Assembly: GCA_043779185.1 (NCBI GenBank) | Contig: JAYWEQ010000055.1 | Coordinates: forward strand, 1 to 33,247 | Direction: 5' to 3' | From: JAYWDA01 sp043779185 | Lineage (GTDB): Bacteria; Bdellovibrionota; Bdellovibrionia; Bdellovibrionales; Bdellovibrionaceae | DNA: 33,247 nt | Made by a program: the position numbers and the translations under genes | The notes under the pieces: model-generated | Seen by the model: the letters and a program-made list of their open reading frames with translations, nothing else | Databases searched by the model: none | What the model was told of the DNA's origin: nothing | Shown: positions 1-8,724 of the stretch, piece after piece | How the letters are laid out: the number at the start of each line of letters is the position of its first letter | How positions within the stretch are numbered: position 1 is the stretch's first letter

Positions 1-85
1 TTTTTGCGTCTGAAATCCCTTCTAAATAGCTAAGATCGCTTAAAATTCGGCCCGAGATTTGTATCTGTCTTCGGCGGGAGAATAC

Positions 86-1390
86 ATGGAAAAATTTAAG
101 CTCACTCAAGACGGCAAAGGTCATTTTACAGCGGACTTCAAGACAGAGGTTAAATCTTCGGCAGCCAAAGATTTTAATTACGAACTTTGGAAGCAGCTGC
201 AAGATGAGCTTTACCCTGATAAATCGGGTCGTTTCCTGGCAACAAGTATTTTTATCCATGGACTTTTTGTGTTGATCGCCTTCGCGGCTTCTTTACAGAT
301 GTTTGAAGATAAAAAAAATGAGCCTGTTGAAATTGAATTGCTAAATTCGGGTGCCGTCGCGGCGCTCAGTCCCGCCGCAACCTCATCTGTGAAATCTGAA
401 CTGGCGGCGCCCACCGAAGCTCAAGTTTCCCAACCCGTTGTAGCGCCGGCGCCCGCAATGCCATCGAAAGCGGTCAAGCAAGTGGCTAAAGCCATCTCGG
501 CACCTGCGGCCGCGGTCAAAAAATCGACTCCCAACGCAGCCCTTTCAAAAGTTCAAACTTATCAAACTGAATCACCGGTCAGCTTGCCCGAAAACGTGGA
601 TGATATTCAAACTCCTCAGTTGGCAGAATCCAAGTCGGCGCCGATCGATCCAAATGATATTAACGACGACGATTTAAAAAAGGATTTTGCAAAAGTTGAT
701 CATCAGGAAAAAAAACAAGTTTTAGCCTTAGCTAAGGATTTGGAAGATCAAAATAAAGAGGCTCTTTCCGAAACAGAAAAAGTCGCCGATCAAATGGCCC
801 AACAAAATGAAATGGAAGGCGAAAAAATCGCCGCCTTCAATGCTTCTCAGCGGGCTCGGGATGCTCAAGCCATAGCTGCGGCTGAATCCAGTGAAAGAGC
901 CGCTACGGCAAAGGCCGCCCAAGAAGCGAAAGAAGCACGCGCGGCCCAAGCCGCAGCCCTTGCTGCCGCCGCCGCTTCAGCAGAAAAAGCGTCACAAGCT
1001 GCTGCGAAAGAAAAATCTGATAAAGACATCGCCGGGACCGGTAAGGATTCTGAAGGCGCTGCCAACGGAACGCCGACAGGTGTACGGGACGCCCAAGATT
1101 TGCGACAACGACCTGGAAATCCACTTCCTCAGTATGAACAAAACGAAAGACTTTTGGGTCACCAAGGAAAAGTCGTTTTTTTAGCTTACGTCACTCCGGA
1201 AGGTGTGCCGACCCAATTCAAACTTTCCGATTCCACTGGGTTTAAAAACTTGGATGGGAAAACTTTGAAAGCTTTAAAGCAATGGCGCTTTTACCCTGGC
1301 CAAGAAGGCTGGGTGGAAATGGCTTTTAACTGGAGTTTAAAGGGCGGGGCTCAGGAAATGCCTGCCTTGCTCAAGCGAAGCGCTAAATAA
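86..1390 (+). CDS. TonB-family energy transducer, 434 aa
   Basis: Inner-membrane protein of the TonB type, expected to pass proton-motive energy from an ExbB/ExbD motor to outer-membrane partners. Seen in the sequence: a cytoplasmic N-terminus, one membrane span at about residues 51-72, a Pro/Ala-rich linker, a long Ala/Glu/Lys helical stretch (about 200-312) and a TonB C-terminal domain (about 348-421) with GKVVFLAYVTPEG and LKALKQWRFYPG. The start at 86 is preceded by GGGAG at 76-80; an in-frame TTG at 59 has no such site. The cytoplasmic N-terminus (about 50 residues) and the alanine-rich stalk are longer than in classical TonB, closer to TonB-like gliding or secretion proteins. It converges on a small minus-strand gene with a one-base gap. 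The 85 bases upstream show nothing identifiable. Confidence 0.85.
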   Translation: MEKFKLTQDGKGHFTADFKTEVKSSAAKDFNYELWKQLQDELYPDKSGRFLATSIFIHGLFVLIAFAASLQMFEDKKNEPVEIELLNSGAVAALSPAATSSVKSELAAPTEAQVSQPVVAPAPAMPSKAVKQVAKAISAPAAAVKKSTPNAALSKVQTYQTESPVSLPENVDDIQTPQLAESKSAPIDPNDINDDDLKKDFAKVDHQEKKQVLALAKDLEDQNKEALSETEKVADQMAQQNEMEGEKIAAFNASQRARDAQAIAAAESSERAATAKAAQEAKEARAAQAAALAAAAASAEKASQAAAKEKSDKDIAGTGKDSEGAANGTPTGVRDAQDLRQRPGNPLPQYEQNERLLGHQGKVVFLAYVTPEGVPTQFKLSDSTGFKNLDGKTLKALKQWRFYPGQEGWVEMAFNWSLKGGAQEMPALLKRSAK

Positions 1391-1391
1391 A

Positions 1392-1523
1392 TTATTTATC
1401 GCCGAACAGAGTTTTTGCAGATTTGCTAGTGCCTTTGTTTTTCAAAGCCGCTTTTCTTTTGTGACCACTGGTTGATTTTTTTCTTTTTCGGATATGCTCA
1501 GTTTTCGACGTTTTAGATGCCAT
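1392..1523 (-). CDS. Small highly basic protein, 43 aa
   Basis: A 43-codon gene rich in Lys and Arg (about 17 of 43 residues), beginning MASKTSKTEHIRKRKKSTSG and ending KTLFGDK. The start is preceded by a strong ribosome binding site (AGGGGG on the minus strand, about 5 bases away). It lies 29 bases downstream of the outer-membrane protein gene on the same strand and may be co-transcribed with it. No membrane segment or signal peptide is visible. The composition suggests nucleic-acid or ribosome binding, but the family is not recognised. The charge bias continues through the whole frame, which argues against a chance frame. Confidence 0.65.
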   Translation of the reverse strand: MASKTSKTEHIRKRKKSTSGHKRKAALKNKGTSKSAKTLFGDK

Positions 1524-1552
1524 GTGGCCCCCTGTTCAAGGAGTCTTAGCTA

Positions 1553-2374
1553 TCAAAATTTAATACCTAAGTCAATCGAGTGCCTTTCATTGGCATTTCT
1601 AGGAAGCTCGCTGGAAAAGGCGTAATTAATAGAAAATCGCGGCAAATCCAGCCCCAAACCGAGGGAGGCCGACTTTTTCTCGGTATAAGTGTCATCCTGG
1701 TAGCCCACGCGGCCCACAATCCAGCGATTATAATAATTCTCGAAGCCCAGCATGCCGGTCATTTTACTGAAATTATTATTGGGTGCCGACACGGCGTCCA
1801 AGCGCACCCGCATGGTCGGCCGATAAAGCCAGTTCGCGCCAAGCCCCGTTTTTTGAGTCAACCGATAGGCTAAAGGCATTTCTTCACGACCGCCTGCCAT
1901 ATCATAGGCAACAACGGCAAAGCCCCAATCTGGGCGGGGATTATAAATTAAACCCATATCAACATTGGCTTGCTGATAAAGATCATTTTTATCGGTCACC
2001 TGATAATAATGGCCCGTCAATCCGAAGGCTAAATTTCTAGCCATCGTTTCTGCTAAAGTGACTCGCATATCGTGCATCACTGCATCTAGTGGCGAATTCA
2101 ATTTTCTTTGCACATATCCTAAAGAGCCTGGGAAAATCAGCTCTCGACTGTTTTCAGACAGCGCAATGGCCAATTCATCTTTAGCTTCCGAGATCAGTAT
2201 TTGTCGGTTGGGCTGATGGACTAAAGTCGCCGGATTGAGGAAGCTGGCCTCGCCGATGTCTGTGGCCGCTCGACCGGAACCAGCCGTGGCACTGGTCACC
2301 GACGAATTATAAATTTGGGCGTACGCAAGACTTGAGATAAAGTAAGTCGTGATAAAAGCGAACAGGAGTTTCAT
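1553..2374 (-). CDS. Outer-membrane beta-barrel protein, 273 aa
   Basis: Secreted protein with a clear signal peptide (MKLLFAFITTYFISSLAYA). The mature part begins with SATAGSGRAATDIGEASFLNPATL, reminiscent of FadL/PorV-type barrels, in which an N-terminal segment lists 'AG.GRA' and 'NPA' motifs. Alternating hydrophobic strands follow, and the last residue is phenylalanine, as expected for BAM-inserted barrels. The ligand is unknown. The start codon overlaps the start codon of the divergent protease gene (shared CATG at 2372-2375); a ribosome binding site GAGGT lies inside that neighbour. Assignment to the FadL-like superfamily is an inference; the outer-membrane location is more secure. Confidence 0.7.
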   Translation of the reverse strand: MKLLFAFITTYFISSLAYAQIYNSSVTSATAGSGRAATDIGEASFLNPATLVHQPNRQILISEAKDELAIALSENSRELIFPGSLGYVQRKLNSPLDAVMHDMRVTLAETMARNLAFGLTGHYYQVTDKNDLYQQANVDMGLIYNPRPDWGFAVVAYDMAGGREEMPLAYRLTQKTGLGANWLYRPTMRVRLDAVSAPNNNFSKMTGMLGFENYYNRWIVGRVGYQDDTYTEKKSASLGLGLDLPRFSINYAFSSELPRNANERHSIDLGIKF

Positions 2375-3641
2375 GCGTTACCTCGTTTTTTGCTTTTCAA
2401 TTTTTTTATGTTACCAGAGCTTTTCGGCGCAATTCAACTATAAGGTCGAATGTCAAAATCCCGAAGATTGTCCCGAATGGTTTGCCACTCTGGTGCATTC
2501 GCAGGGCGTTTGCTCCAGCTCGCTGATTGGTTCTGATCTGATGGCCACGAATTTACACTGTCTGCCGGATGACTTAGCTCAGGCTGGGGCGGACTGCCAT
2601 GGCCGCTTAGAATTTATTTTTCCTTCCCGCGACGGAAAAGCAGAAGAGCGGGCTGAGTGTGACCGGGTGCTGTATTTATCTCCGCCTTTGGGGGAAGACA
2701 CCCTGAAACCCGATTATGCATTTATTAAACTTAAAACAATGCCCCGAAGACAACCTCTGGAAATTTCACAACAGGGCTTTCCCGATGAATCGAAAGTCAC
2801 CATTTATAAAATGGATCCAGATCCCGAGGGCAGTCACGGGGTTGTTCGACGAATCCAGTGCCTAGCGATTCAAAATTCAATCATTAATCCTTATTTCACA
2901 TCAGACACATCGCCCCTGGTTTTGCTCACCAATTGCCCGATCATAAAAGGCAATTCAGGATCGCCGCTCATTTTAGCCGATGGCCAAGCGCATGGCGTTG
3001 TCAGTGCTACGGTTGAAATGCCTATGACAAAAGCATTGCATGACCGCATTGGATCTAACCCCAAGTTAAGCTTTGGCTTTGGATCTAACTTTTCTTGCTT
3101 AACTAATCCTGATTTAGGGTTTTTCATGAAAAAAGCCTCGGACTGCGAAGTCGCGATAGATCCGATCAACCAGCAAAAAAGAGCCGATGCCTTGATCCAA
3201 AAAATTATCGATAAAGCTCTTAAAGAATTACAAGAAAAGGTCAATGATGGCGCGCAAAAAGCGTTGCTTGCGGGCAAACCTTTATTGCTTTGGAAAGCGG
3301 TCGATGAAAAGATTTCTACGGTAAAACCAAAGTCAAATCAACTTTTGAAAGTGACTTTTCTTCCGCAATGTTTGCTGCCAAAAACCACTGATTTAAAACC
3401 TTTCGAAAGTAAGCTTTCAAAAAAATTAGTTTCTATTCCACAAGAGATTCCAGAATATTTAGTGTCAGAAAAATTAGACGATTTTCTAAGGTATGCTGTC
3501 CAATTAGATGAAACAAAAAAGAAAATTCCTTTAAGTCTTATTCCAAAAGATTTGGTGAAAAAGCGGGGGATTTCAGTTCAGTTTAATGAGAAAGAAACTT
3601 TGATGAACCTATGTTCTGAATACACGATTCAAAAAAAATAG
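2373..3641 (+). CDS. Secreted trypsin-like serine protease, 422 aa
   Basis: S1-type (trypsin-like) peptidase exported by a signal peptide (MRYLVFCFSIFLCYQSFSA). All three catalytic residues can be placed: His62 in ATNLHCL, Asp114 in DYAFIKL and Ser195 in GNSGSP. Cysteines (27, 33, 47, 63, 75 and others) suggest disulphides, fitting a periplasmic or secreted enzyme. Residues after about 225 form an extra Lys-rich domain not recognised in standard S1 enzymes. The start at 2373 is chosen over the upstream GTG at 2349 because the signal peptide begins here and AGGAG lies at 2364-2368. In a predator such an enzyme could act on prey proteins; that is inference. Confidence 0.85.
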   Translation: MRYLVFCFSIFLCYQSFSAQFNYKVECQNPEDCPEWFATLVHSQGVCSSSLIGSDLMATNLHCLPDDLAQAGADCHGRLEFIFPSRDGKAEERAECDRVLYLSPPLGEDTLKPDYAFIKLKTMPRRQPLEISQQGFPDESKVTIYKMDPDPEGSHGVVRRIQCLAIQNSIINPYFTSDTSPLVLLTNCPIIKGNSGSPLILADGQAHGVVSATVEMPMTKALHDRIGSNPKLSFGFGSNFSCLTNPDLGFFMKKASDCEVAIDPINQQKRADALIQKIIDKALKELQEKVNDGAQKALLAGKPLLLWKAVDEKISTVKPKSNQLLKVTFLPQCLLPKTTDLKPFESKLSKKLVSIPQEIPEYLVSEKLDDFLRYAVQLDETKKKIPLSLIPKDLVKKRGISVQFNEKETLMNLCSEYTIQKK

Positions 3642-3642
3642 C

Positions 3643-4854
3643 TTACTGACGAAAGCAAAAGCTAACGTACTGAGCACAGCGTTTCAGCGGAGGACTTGCT
3701 CCATAAACTCCATCGGCGGCATTCACTCCATCGTAACAAGCGGCCCCGACGTTATATTCAACACCCGATTTAGCGGCATCAGCACTGTAACATTCGCCGA
3801 CTTTTGGAACGGCACAGGCGTTATCAATGCTGACATCCCAATATTCGGCTTTCAAATGACGGCGAATCCGCTGCATCCGACGACGGTAAGCCGCATCCCC
3901 TAAGCGAGTCGCCGCATCCATGGGACAAATCGCGCGATCAGAAACACGAACGATTTTAATTTGATCGAGAGCCGCACAAGCCCATGCTCCTGAGGCCGCG
4001 GAGGTTGATAAATCCATTTCATTGACAGTGGACATCACGGCTTCCGTTGAATACTTATAAGGCACACTTCCCGCTTGGCGAAAATCAAGAATGTATCCTC
4101 GTCCTGAAGCTCGGCTGAAAGTGGGCTGTAGGCCCCGAGGATCAGAACCCGAAATACTGCTGGCGTAAGTCAAAGCTAAGACCCCTTGGGATCGCAAAGT
4201 TTTTCGAAACTGTGATGCCGCGGATTCGTTAGAGTTGTAGGCCAATTTATTTTCAAAAATTCTTGATTCTAACGGCGCAAATGAAAAGTAATTTGTAAAA
4301 CCCGTATTATAAAATAGCGGATCCATAATTCGATCATCCGTTGGATCCATTAAAATATTCAAATAATCAATTCCATAGGCTCCGGCCGAACCATTGGAAC
4401 TAAACACAGAGCGCAAGTCTGTGCGCAGGCGAACAGAAATCTGCGGCGATGCGCCGACATTGGTAGGCGTTTCTGAAAGATATTGCTTAAGCTGAGCGAC
4501 CGACGGGGCTACTGCAGGATAAATGGCTGGAACTTTACTTTTTGCATAGGCCATAAAGGCATCAGAAATCTTAAGGCCTCCATTTTCATAACCGCCTGCT
4601 TTTATAGAATAAAAAGCATCCTTATTGGCATCTCCACCGATGCAAGACATATAAGAAATTTGATCAAAAGTCGTATCAAAGGCAAAAGGAGCACCGGCGT
4701 TTTTAGTCGACAAAGTATTGAGAGCTAAATCAGCTGCACCGGGGTCAGCGTCAAAGCCTGCTTTGCCGCAGTTTTGGAAAAAAACTGTGACAAGGATCGC
4801 AAATAAAGCGAGTGATCCCGTAATCCACGCGGAAAACTTCTGGTATTGCCTCAT
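3643..4854 (-). CDS. Putative lipoprotein of unknown function, 403 aa
   Basis: N-terminus with basic residues, a hydrophobic core and a cysteine at residue 29 in VFFQNCGKAGF. The lipobox is atypical (FQNC rather than L-A-G-C), a form I associate with Bdellovibrio lipoproteins. The mature protein has about nine cysteines in its last third, ending CAQYVSFCFRQ, which suggests disulphides outside the cytoplasm. No catalytic motif was recognised. A good ribosome binding site (GGGGGA) lies just before the start. It converges with the protease gene, the two stops being separated by one base. The DPTDDRIMDPLF and FAPLESRIFENK segments may help a profile search. Confidence 0.7.
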   Translation of the reverse strand: MRQYQKFSAWITGSLALFAILVTVFFQNCGKAGFDADPGAADLALNTLSTKNAGAPFAFDTTFDQISYMSCIGGDANKDAFYSIKAGGYENGGLKISDAFMAYAKSKVPAIYPAVAPSVAQLKQYLSETPTNVGASPQISVRLRTDLRSVFSSNGSAGAYGIDYLNILMDPTDDRIMDPLFYNTGFTNYFSFAPLESRIFENKLAYNSNESAASQFRKTLRSQGVLALTYASSISGSDPRGLQPTFSRASGRGYILDFRQAGSVPYKYSTEAVMSTVNEMDLSTSAASGAWACAALDQIKIVRVSDRAICPMDAATRLGDAAYRRRMQRIRRHLKAEYWDVSIDNACAVPKVGECYSADAAKSGVEYNVGAACYDGVNAADGVYGASPPLKRCAQYVSFCFRQ

Positions 4855-4951
4855 ACATCCCCCAAATTAGGCTAACACATTCCGTCTTATTGGAGCCTCT
4901 AAAATCAAACAGTTGTCTAAAAATGAAACGTTTGGCATTGGTAGAGTCATG

Positions 4952-5839
4952 ATGAAAGTAAAAAAAGCCATTATCCCCGCCGCTGGTCTAGGAACTCGGT
5001 TTTTACCAGCCACAAAAGCCGTTCCAAAAGAAATGTTAACGATTGTAGATGCCCCCATCATTTTCTACGTCGTTGAAGAGGCCGTTCAGGCCGGCATTGA
5101 GGATATTATTTTGGTGGCTGGCCGGGGAAAACATGCGATTGAAGACTTTTTTGACACCTCCTACGAAGTCGAAGATCGCCTGGCTAAAGACGGCAAACTT
5201 CATCTTCTAGAGCGTCTGTCAAAAATTCGCGATATGGCTAATATTATCAGCATCCGACAAAAACATGCTTCTGGCCTGGGACATGCCGTTCTTTGTGGAT
5301 TACCAATTGTTGGAAAAGAGCCCTTTGCCGTTCTTTTGGGTGATGAAATCACCATGGGTGAGGACGGCAAGGACAATGTGACTTCACAATTGGTCCACTC
5401 TTTCGAACAAACGCGCACATCGACTATTTCGATCATGAAAGTAGAAGAAAAAGACGTCTCCAAATACGGCGTCGCTGAAGTGGAAGAACAGCACGAGGGC
5501 TTTTTTAAAGTCACTGGTTTGATTGAAAAGCCCAAGGTCACTGAAACGAAAAGTCGCTGGGCCTTACCCGGTCGATATGTGTTTGATAATTCGATCATGG
5601 ATATCTTGAAAAATGCAAAGCCCACATTGAATGGCGAAATCCAGCTGACCGACAGTATGAAAGAGCTTATTCATAAATCCGGCCTTAACGCGATGACTTT
5701 CCAAGCCCAAAGATTCGACGCTGGTGATAAGCTTGGTTACTTACAAGCTAATATTGAATTAGGCCTAAGAAACAAAGAAGTCGGCGCCGAGCTTAAGAAT
5801 TATATTCTAAAACTGTCGGAAAGATTGAAAGGAAACTAA
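4952..5839 (+). CDS. galU: UTP-glucose-1-phosphate uridylyltransferase, 295 aa
   Basis: Makes UDP-glucose from UTP and glucose-1-phosphate, feeding surface polysaccharide synthesis. The nucleotidyltransferase signature AIIPAAGLGTRFLPATKA is at residues 6-23, followed by PKEMLTIVDAPII. Further family motifs are GLGHAVLC, LLGDE and GLIEKPKV. The length matches the GalU family (about 290-300). ATG at 4952 is preferred because AGAG at 4943-4946 is well spaced; ATG 4949 or TTG 4913 in the same frame are possible but extend beyond the conserved N-terminus. The next gene begins directly after the stop, so the two are probably co-translated. Confidence 0.95.
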   Translation: MKVKKAIIPAAGLGTRFLPATKAVPKEMLTIVDAPIIFYVVEEAVQAGIEDIILVAGRGKHAIEDFFDTSYEVEDRLAKDGKLHLLERLSKIRDMANIISIRQKHASGLGHAVLCGLPIVGKEPFAVLLGDEITMGEDGKDNVTSQLVHSFEQTRTSTISIMKVEEKDVSKYGVAEVEEQHEGFFKVTGLIEKPKVTETKSRWALPGRYVFDNSIMDILKNAKPTLNGEIQLTDSMKELIHKSGLNAMTFQAQRFDAGDKLGYLQANIELGLRNKEVGAELKNYILKLSERLKGN

Positions 5840-6697
5840 ATGCGTTGGATATTTTTATTTGTCCCTGTTGTTTCCATCGTCATTTCACAAATGGCTTGGG
5901 CTTATATTCCTCCCGCTCGAATGATTCTTGGCCGAGTTTCAGAAAATGCGGGCTCAGGCAATTATTTGATCGAACAAGAAGTGCAGATTTCCATGGGCGC
6001 AGAGCCCATTTACCTGAAGGAAACCTGGCTGATTGAAAATGAGCGAAATCTGCGTTTGACCGTGACCGGAACAAAAGATTTAAAGGACTTAGTTCACTTT
6101 CAGTTTATTTATGTCGGTGGCCAAAAGTGGCAGCTTAAAAATGGCAAAAAAGAATCCTCAAAAATTTCTGAAGACTTTGTTGAAAAATATTTTCATTTTA
6201 GAAATACAGAAAATTTAATCACCTCGTTGCAAAGTCTAAAAATTTTGCCGGTCCCCTTGGCGGTTCGCAAGACAGCCGTTAAAAAAGGTGAAGAATATAA
6301 GTATGACCCTGAATCCTTCGTTCGATTGACCCGCACAGAAGGCAGCGTCAGCTATGCTTTTGGACAGCCCTCGGCTGTCGAGCAAAAAGAACTTAATCCT
6401 GGGTTATGGGTTGAACAAGATCAGTTTATGATTCGCAAAATTCGCTTTCCTTCGCAGGCTGAAGTGACTGCTGAAAATTATGCGCCTTTTGCGCGCGGGC
6501 TGAGTCTTCCAAAACTAAGAACTGTTCAATGGAATCAAAATACCGTGACGATTCGCTTGTTGAATGTGTCTGGGAAAGTCGCAAATTCAAGCCAAATGTT
6601 TCAACCGAACACCTTAGATGTTCCTTACACGATAAAGCCGCTCCCCGATAGCTCTGCGCAAACTTTGATCGAGGAGTTCTACTCGAGGTTTCGATGA
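5840..6697 (+). CDS. Exported protein of unknown function, 285 aa
   Basis: A signal peptide (MRWIFLFVPVVSIVISQMAWA) is followed by a soluble, beta-rich protein with segments such as IYLKETWLIENERNLRLTV and FQFIYVGGQKWQLKNGKK. It could be a LolA-like or similar periplasmic beta fold, but no signature residue supports this, so the function is left open. The start follows the galU stop with no gap, and the last four bases overlap priA (ATGA at 6694-6697). It therefore sits in a translationally coupled galU-X-priA unit. Confidence 0.75.
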   Translation: MRWIFLFVPVVSIVISQMAWAYIPPARMILGRVSENAGSGNYLIEQEVQISMGAEPIYLKETWLIENERNLRLTVTGTKDLKDLVHFQFIYVGGQKWQLKNGKKESSKISEDFVEKYFHFRNTENLITSLQSLKILPVPLAVRKTAVKKGEEYKYDPESFVRLTRTEGSVSYAFGQPSAVEQKELNPGLWVEQDQFMIRKIRFPSQAEVTAENYAPFARGLSLPKLRTVQWNQNTVTIRLLNVSGKVANSSQMFQPNTLDVPYTIKPLPDSSAQTLIEEFYSRFR

Positions 6698-8712
6698 GTG
6701 GGATTTCCCACTGGAAAGTGGCGGTCGAAGCTCCTCTTTTTGAGGCCCTGACTTATTCTAGCTCTGCAGAGCGACCCCTTTTCCGAGGACAAACAGTGTC
6801 TGTGCCCCTCGGGCGCGGACAAAGAATAATTCGTGGCGTGGTCCTTGGTCCCTCTGAGCCCTATGAAAACTCTAAATCTGTTCAGGAAACGGATTCAGGA
6901 TTTCCCTTGCTCCCGGATAAGTACTTGCAATGGCTTGAATGGATTTCTAGTTATTATATTTATCCGATTGGCCTGATCACTCAACTTTCTTTTCCACCTT
7001 TAAAGAAAGCTTCGAAGGAAAGAAAATCCAGCCGGCCACCTGTCATTCCCGTCCTTGAAAAAAGTCAGCGCCCGCATTTAACCATTGAACAAAAAAAAGT
7101 TTTTGAAGATATCGCTGCTCAGCCAGGCTTTAACGTCCATCTGGCTTTTGGTGTGACAGGCTCTGGTAAAACTGAAGTTTACCTCAGGCTTTTAGAAAAA
7201 ATTTTGGAAAAGGGCCAAACCGGAATGGTTTTAGTTCCAGAAATTTCATTAACTCCGCAACTAATTCAACGCTTTGTCGAAAGATTCGGAGACCGCATCG
7301 CTGCATTACACTCGCAACTGACGGGCCGCGAGCGAACGACCCAATGGTGGGATATTGTCGAAGGCCGAAAAAGCATTTTGATCGGAGCTCGGTCGGCGCT
7401 TTTCTGCCCAATGCCAAACTTAGGCTTAATTATTGTCGATGAAGAGCATGAGCCCAGTTACAAGCAGGAAGAAAAATTAAAATATCACGGCAGGGATTGC
7501 GCCATTATGCTGGCAAAAACTTTGGACTGCCCGATTGTATTGGGGTCTGCAACACCAAGCCTAGAAAGCTGGAATAACGCCAAAGAAGGTCGTTATCAAC
7601 TTCACACGTTAAAAAATCGCGTCGGCGATCGTCATCTTCCAACCGTCAGTCTGATCGACTTGCGGGAAAGCGACGACAAAAGGCCTACTTACCTTCCGCA
7701 CTGGATGAGCGTCGACTTATTTAAAAAAATTCAAACCACCATCGAAAAAAACAAACAGGTCGCTTTATTTTTAAACCGCCGAGGCCTGTCTCCGCTGGTG
7801 ATTTGTCCTACTTGTGGACACACCATGCAGTGTCCGAATTGTGATATCAATCTGACACTTCATGCGAACTCACATTTGATTTGTCATTATTGCGACTATC
7901 ATGAAAATTTTAAATCCGTTTGCGGCGAATGCCACGACGGCGAAATGAAATCTTTAGGTCTTGGCACCGAACAGGTCGAACTGGATCTTAAAAAATTATT
8001 TCCCTATTCAAAAGTGGCTCGCGCTGATCGCGATGAAATTCAAAATCGCGCCGATCTTGAAGAGCTGATTGAAAATATGGAAAAAGGTGTGATCGATATT
8101 TTAGTCGGAACCCAAATGATCGCCAAGGGTTTGGATTTTCCCAATCTTCATCTAGTTGGTTTAGTTTTGGCCGACGTTGGTTTTAATCTTCCTGATTTCA
8201 GATCCACCGAGCGCAGCTTTCAACTGATCACCCAAATGAGCGGTCGATCGGGGCGGCACATTGATAAAGAAGACGGCGCCGGTCTGGTTTTAGTGCAGGC
8301 TTACAACACCGAACATTTAAGTATTGAGTACGCAAAAAAGCATGACTTCGAAGGTTTTGCAGAAAAAGAACTTGAGCATCGGAAAACTTTTAATTACCCG
8401 CCTTTTGGAAAACTAATTAGTTTTCGTATCCAAGGGATGCATTTAAGCGCTGTGCAAATCACTTGCGACCGCCTTGTGGCGCGGGCCAAGCGCTTGCAGG
8501 AAACATATCCGCCGTACCAGGGTCTAGATATTTTAGGTCCAGCTCCGTCGCCGATACCTCGCCTAAGAAATTTATTTAGGTACCAAGTGCTGTTAAAGGG
8601 ACCTCAGGCAAAAACTTTAAATCAGCTGACTCGTCAACTTTTGGGATCTCAGGAATGGGTCGAGAAGGGCACCCGAGTTCTTGTGGATGTTGACCCTATT
8701 GCAATGCTCTAA
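6694..8712 (+). CDS. priA: Primosomal replication restart helicase PriA, 672 aa
   Basis: 3'-to-5' DNA helicase that reloads the replisome at stalled forks. The N-terminal DNA-binding region runs to about residue 110. Walker A GVTGSGKT is at 153-160, DEEH at 249-252, GSATPS at 284-289, and the helicase C motifs GTQMIAKGLDFP and QMSGRSGR follow. The zinc-binding insertion has eight cysteines (371, 374, 380, 383, 397, 400, 410, 413). It is about 60 residues shorter than E. coli PriA (732), the loss lying mainly in the N-terminal part; all catalytic motifs are intact. The start overlaps the preceding stop by ATGA. Confidence 0.95.
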   Translation: MSGISHWKVAVEAPLFEALTYSSSAERPLFRGQTVSVPLGRGQRIIRGVVLGPSEPYENSKSVQETDSGFPLLPDKYLQWLEWISSYYIYPIGLITQLSFPPLKKASKERKSSRPPVIPVLEKSQRPHLTIEQKKVFEDIAAQPGFNVHLAFGVTGSGKTEVYLRLLEKILEKGQTGMVLVPEISLTPQLIQRFVERFGDRIAALHSQLTGRERTTQWWDIVEGRKSILIGARSALFCPMPNLGLIIVDEEHEPSYKQEEKLKYHGRDCAIMLAKTLDCPIVLGSATPSLESWNNAKEGRYQLHTLKNRVGDRHLPTVSLIDLRESDDKRPTYLPHWMSVDLFKKIQTTIEKNKQVALFLNRRGLSPLVICPTCGHTMQCPNCDINLTLHANSHLICHYCDYHENFKSVCGECHDGEMKSLGLGTEQVELDLKKLFPYSKVARADRDEIQNRADLEELIENMEKGVIDILVGTQMIAKGLDFPNLHLVGLVLADVGFNLPDFRSTERSFQLITQMSGRSGRHIDKEDGAGLVLVQAYNTEHLSIEYAKKHDFEGFAEKELEHRKTFNYPPFGKLISFRIQGMHLSAVQITCDRLVARAKRLQETYPPYQGLDILGPAPSPIPRLRNLFRYQVLLKGPQAKTLNQLTRQLLGSQEWVEKGTRVLVDVDPIAML

Positions 8713-8724
8713 GATAATTAGGGA

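Noticed and set aside
891..1184. Lys/Pro/Leu-rich alternative frames inside the tonB-family gene
   Set aside because: They come from the Ala/Lys-rich coiled region read in other frames.
2891..3277. 128-codon open frame on the minus strand inside the protease gene
   Set aside because: It covers the GNSGSP catalytic region of a well-supported gene, has no ribosome binding site and encodes no recognisable domain.
5200..5625. 141-codon minus-strand frame inside galU
   Set aside because: Antisense to conserved galU motifs; composition follows the codon structure of the sense gene.
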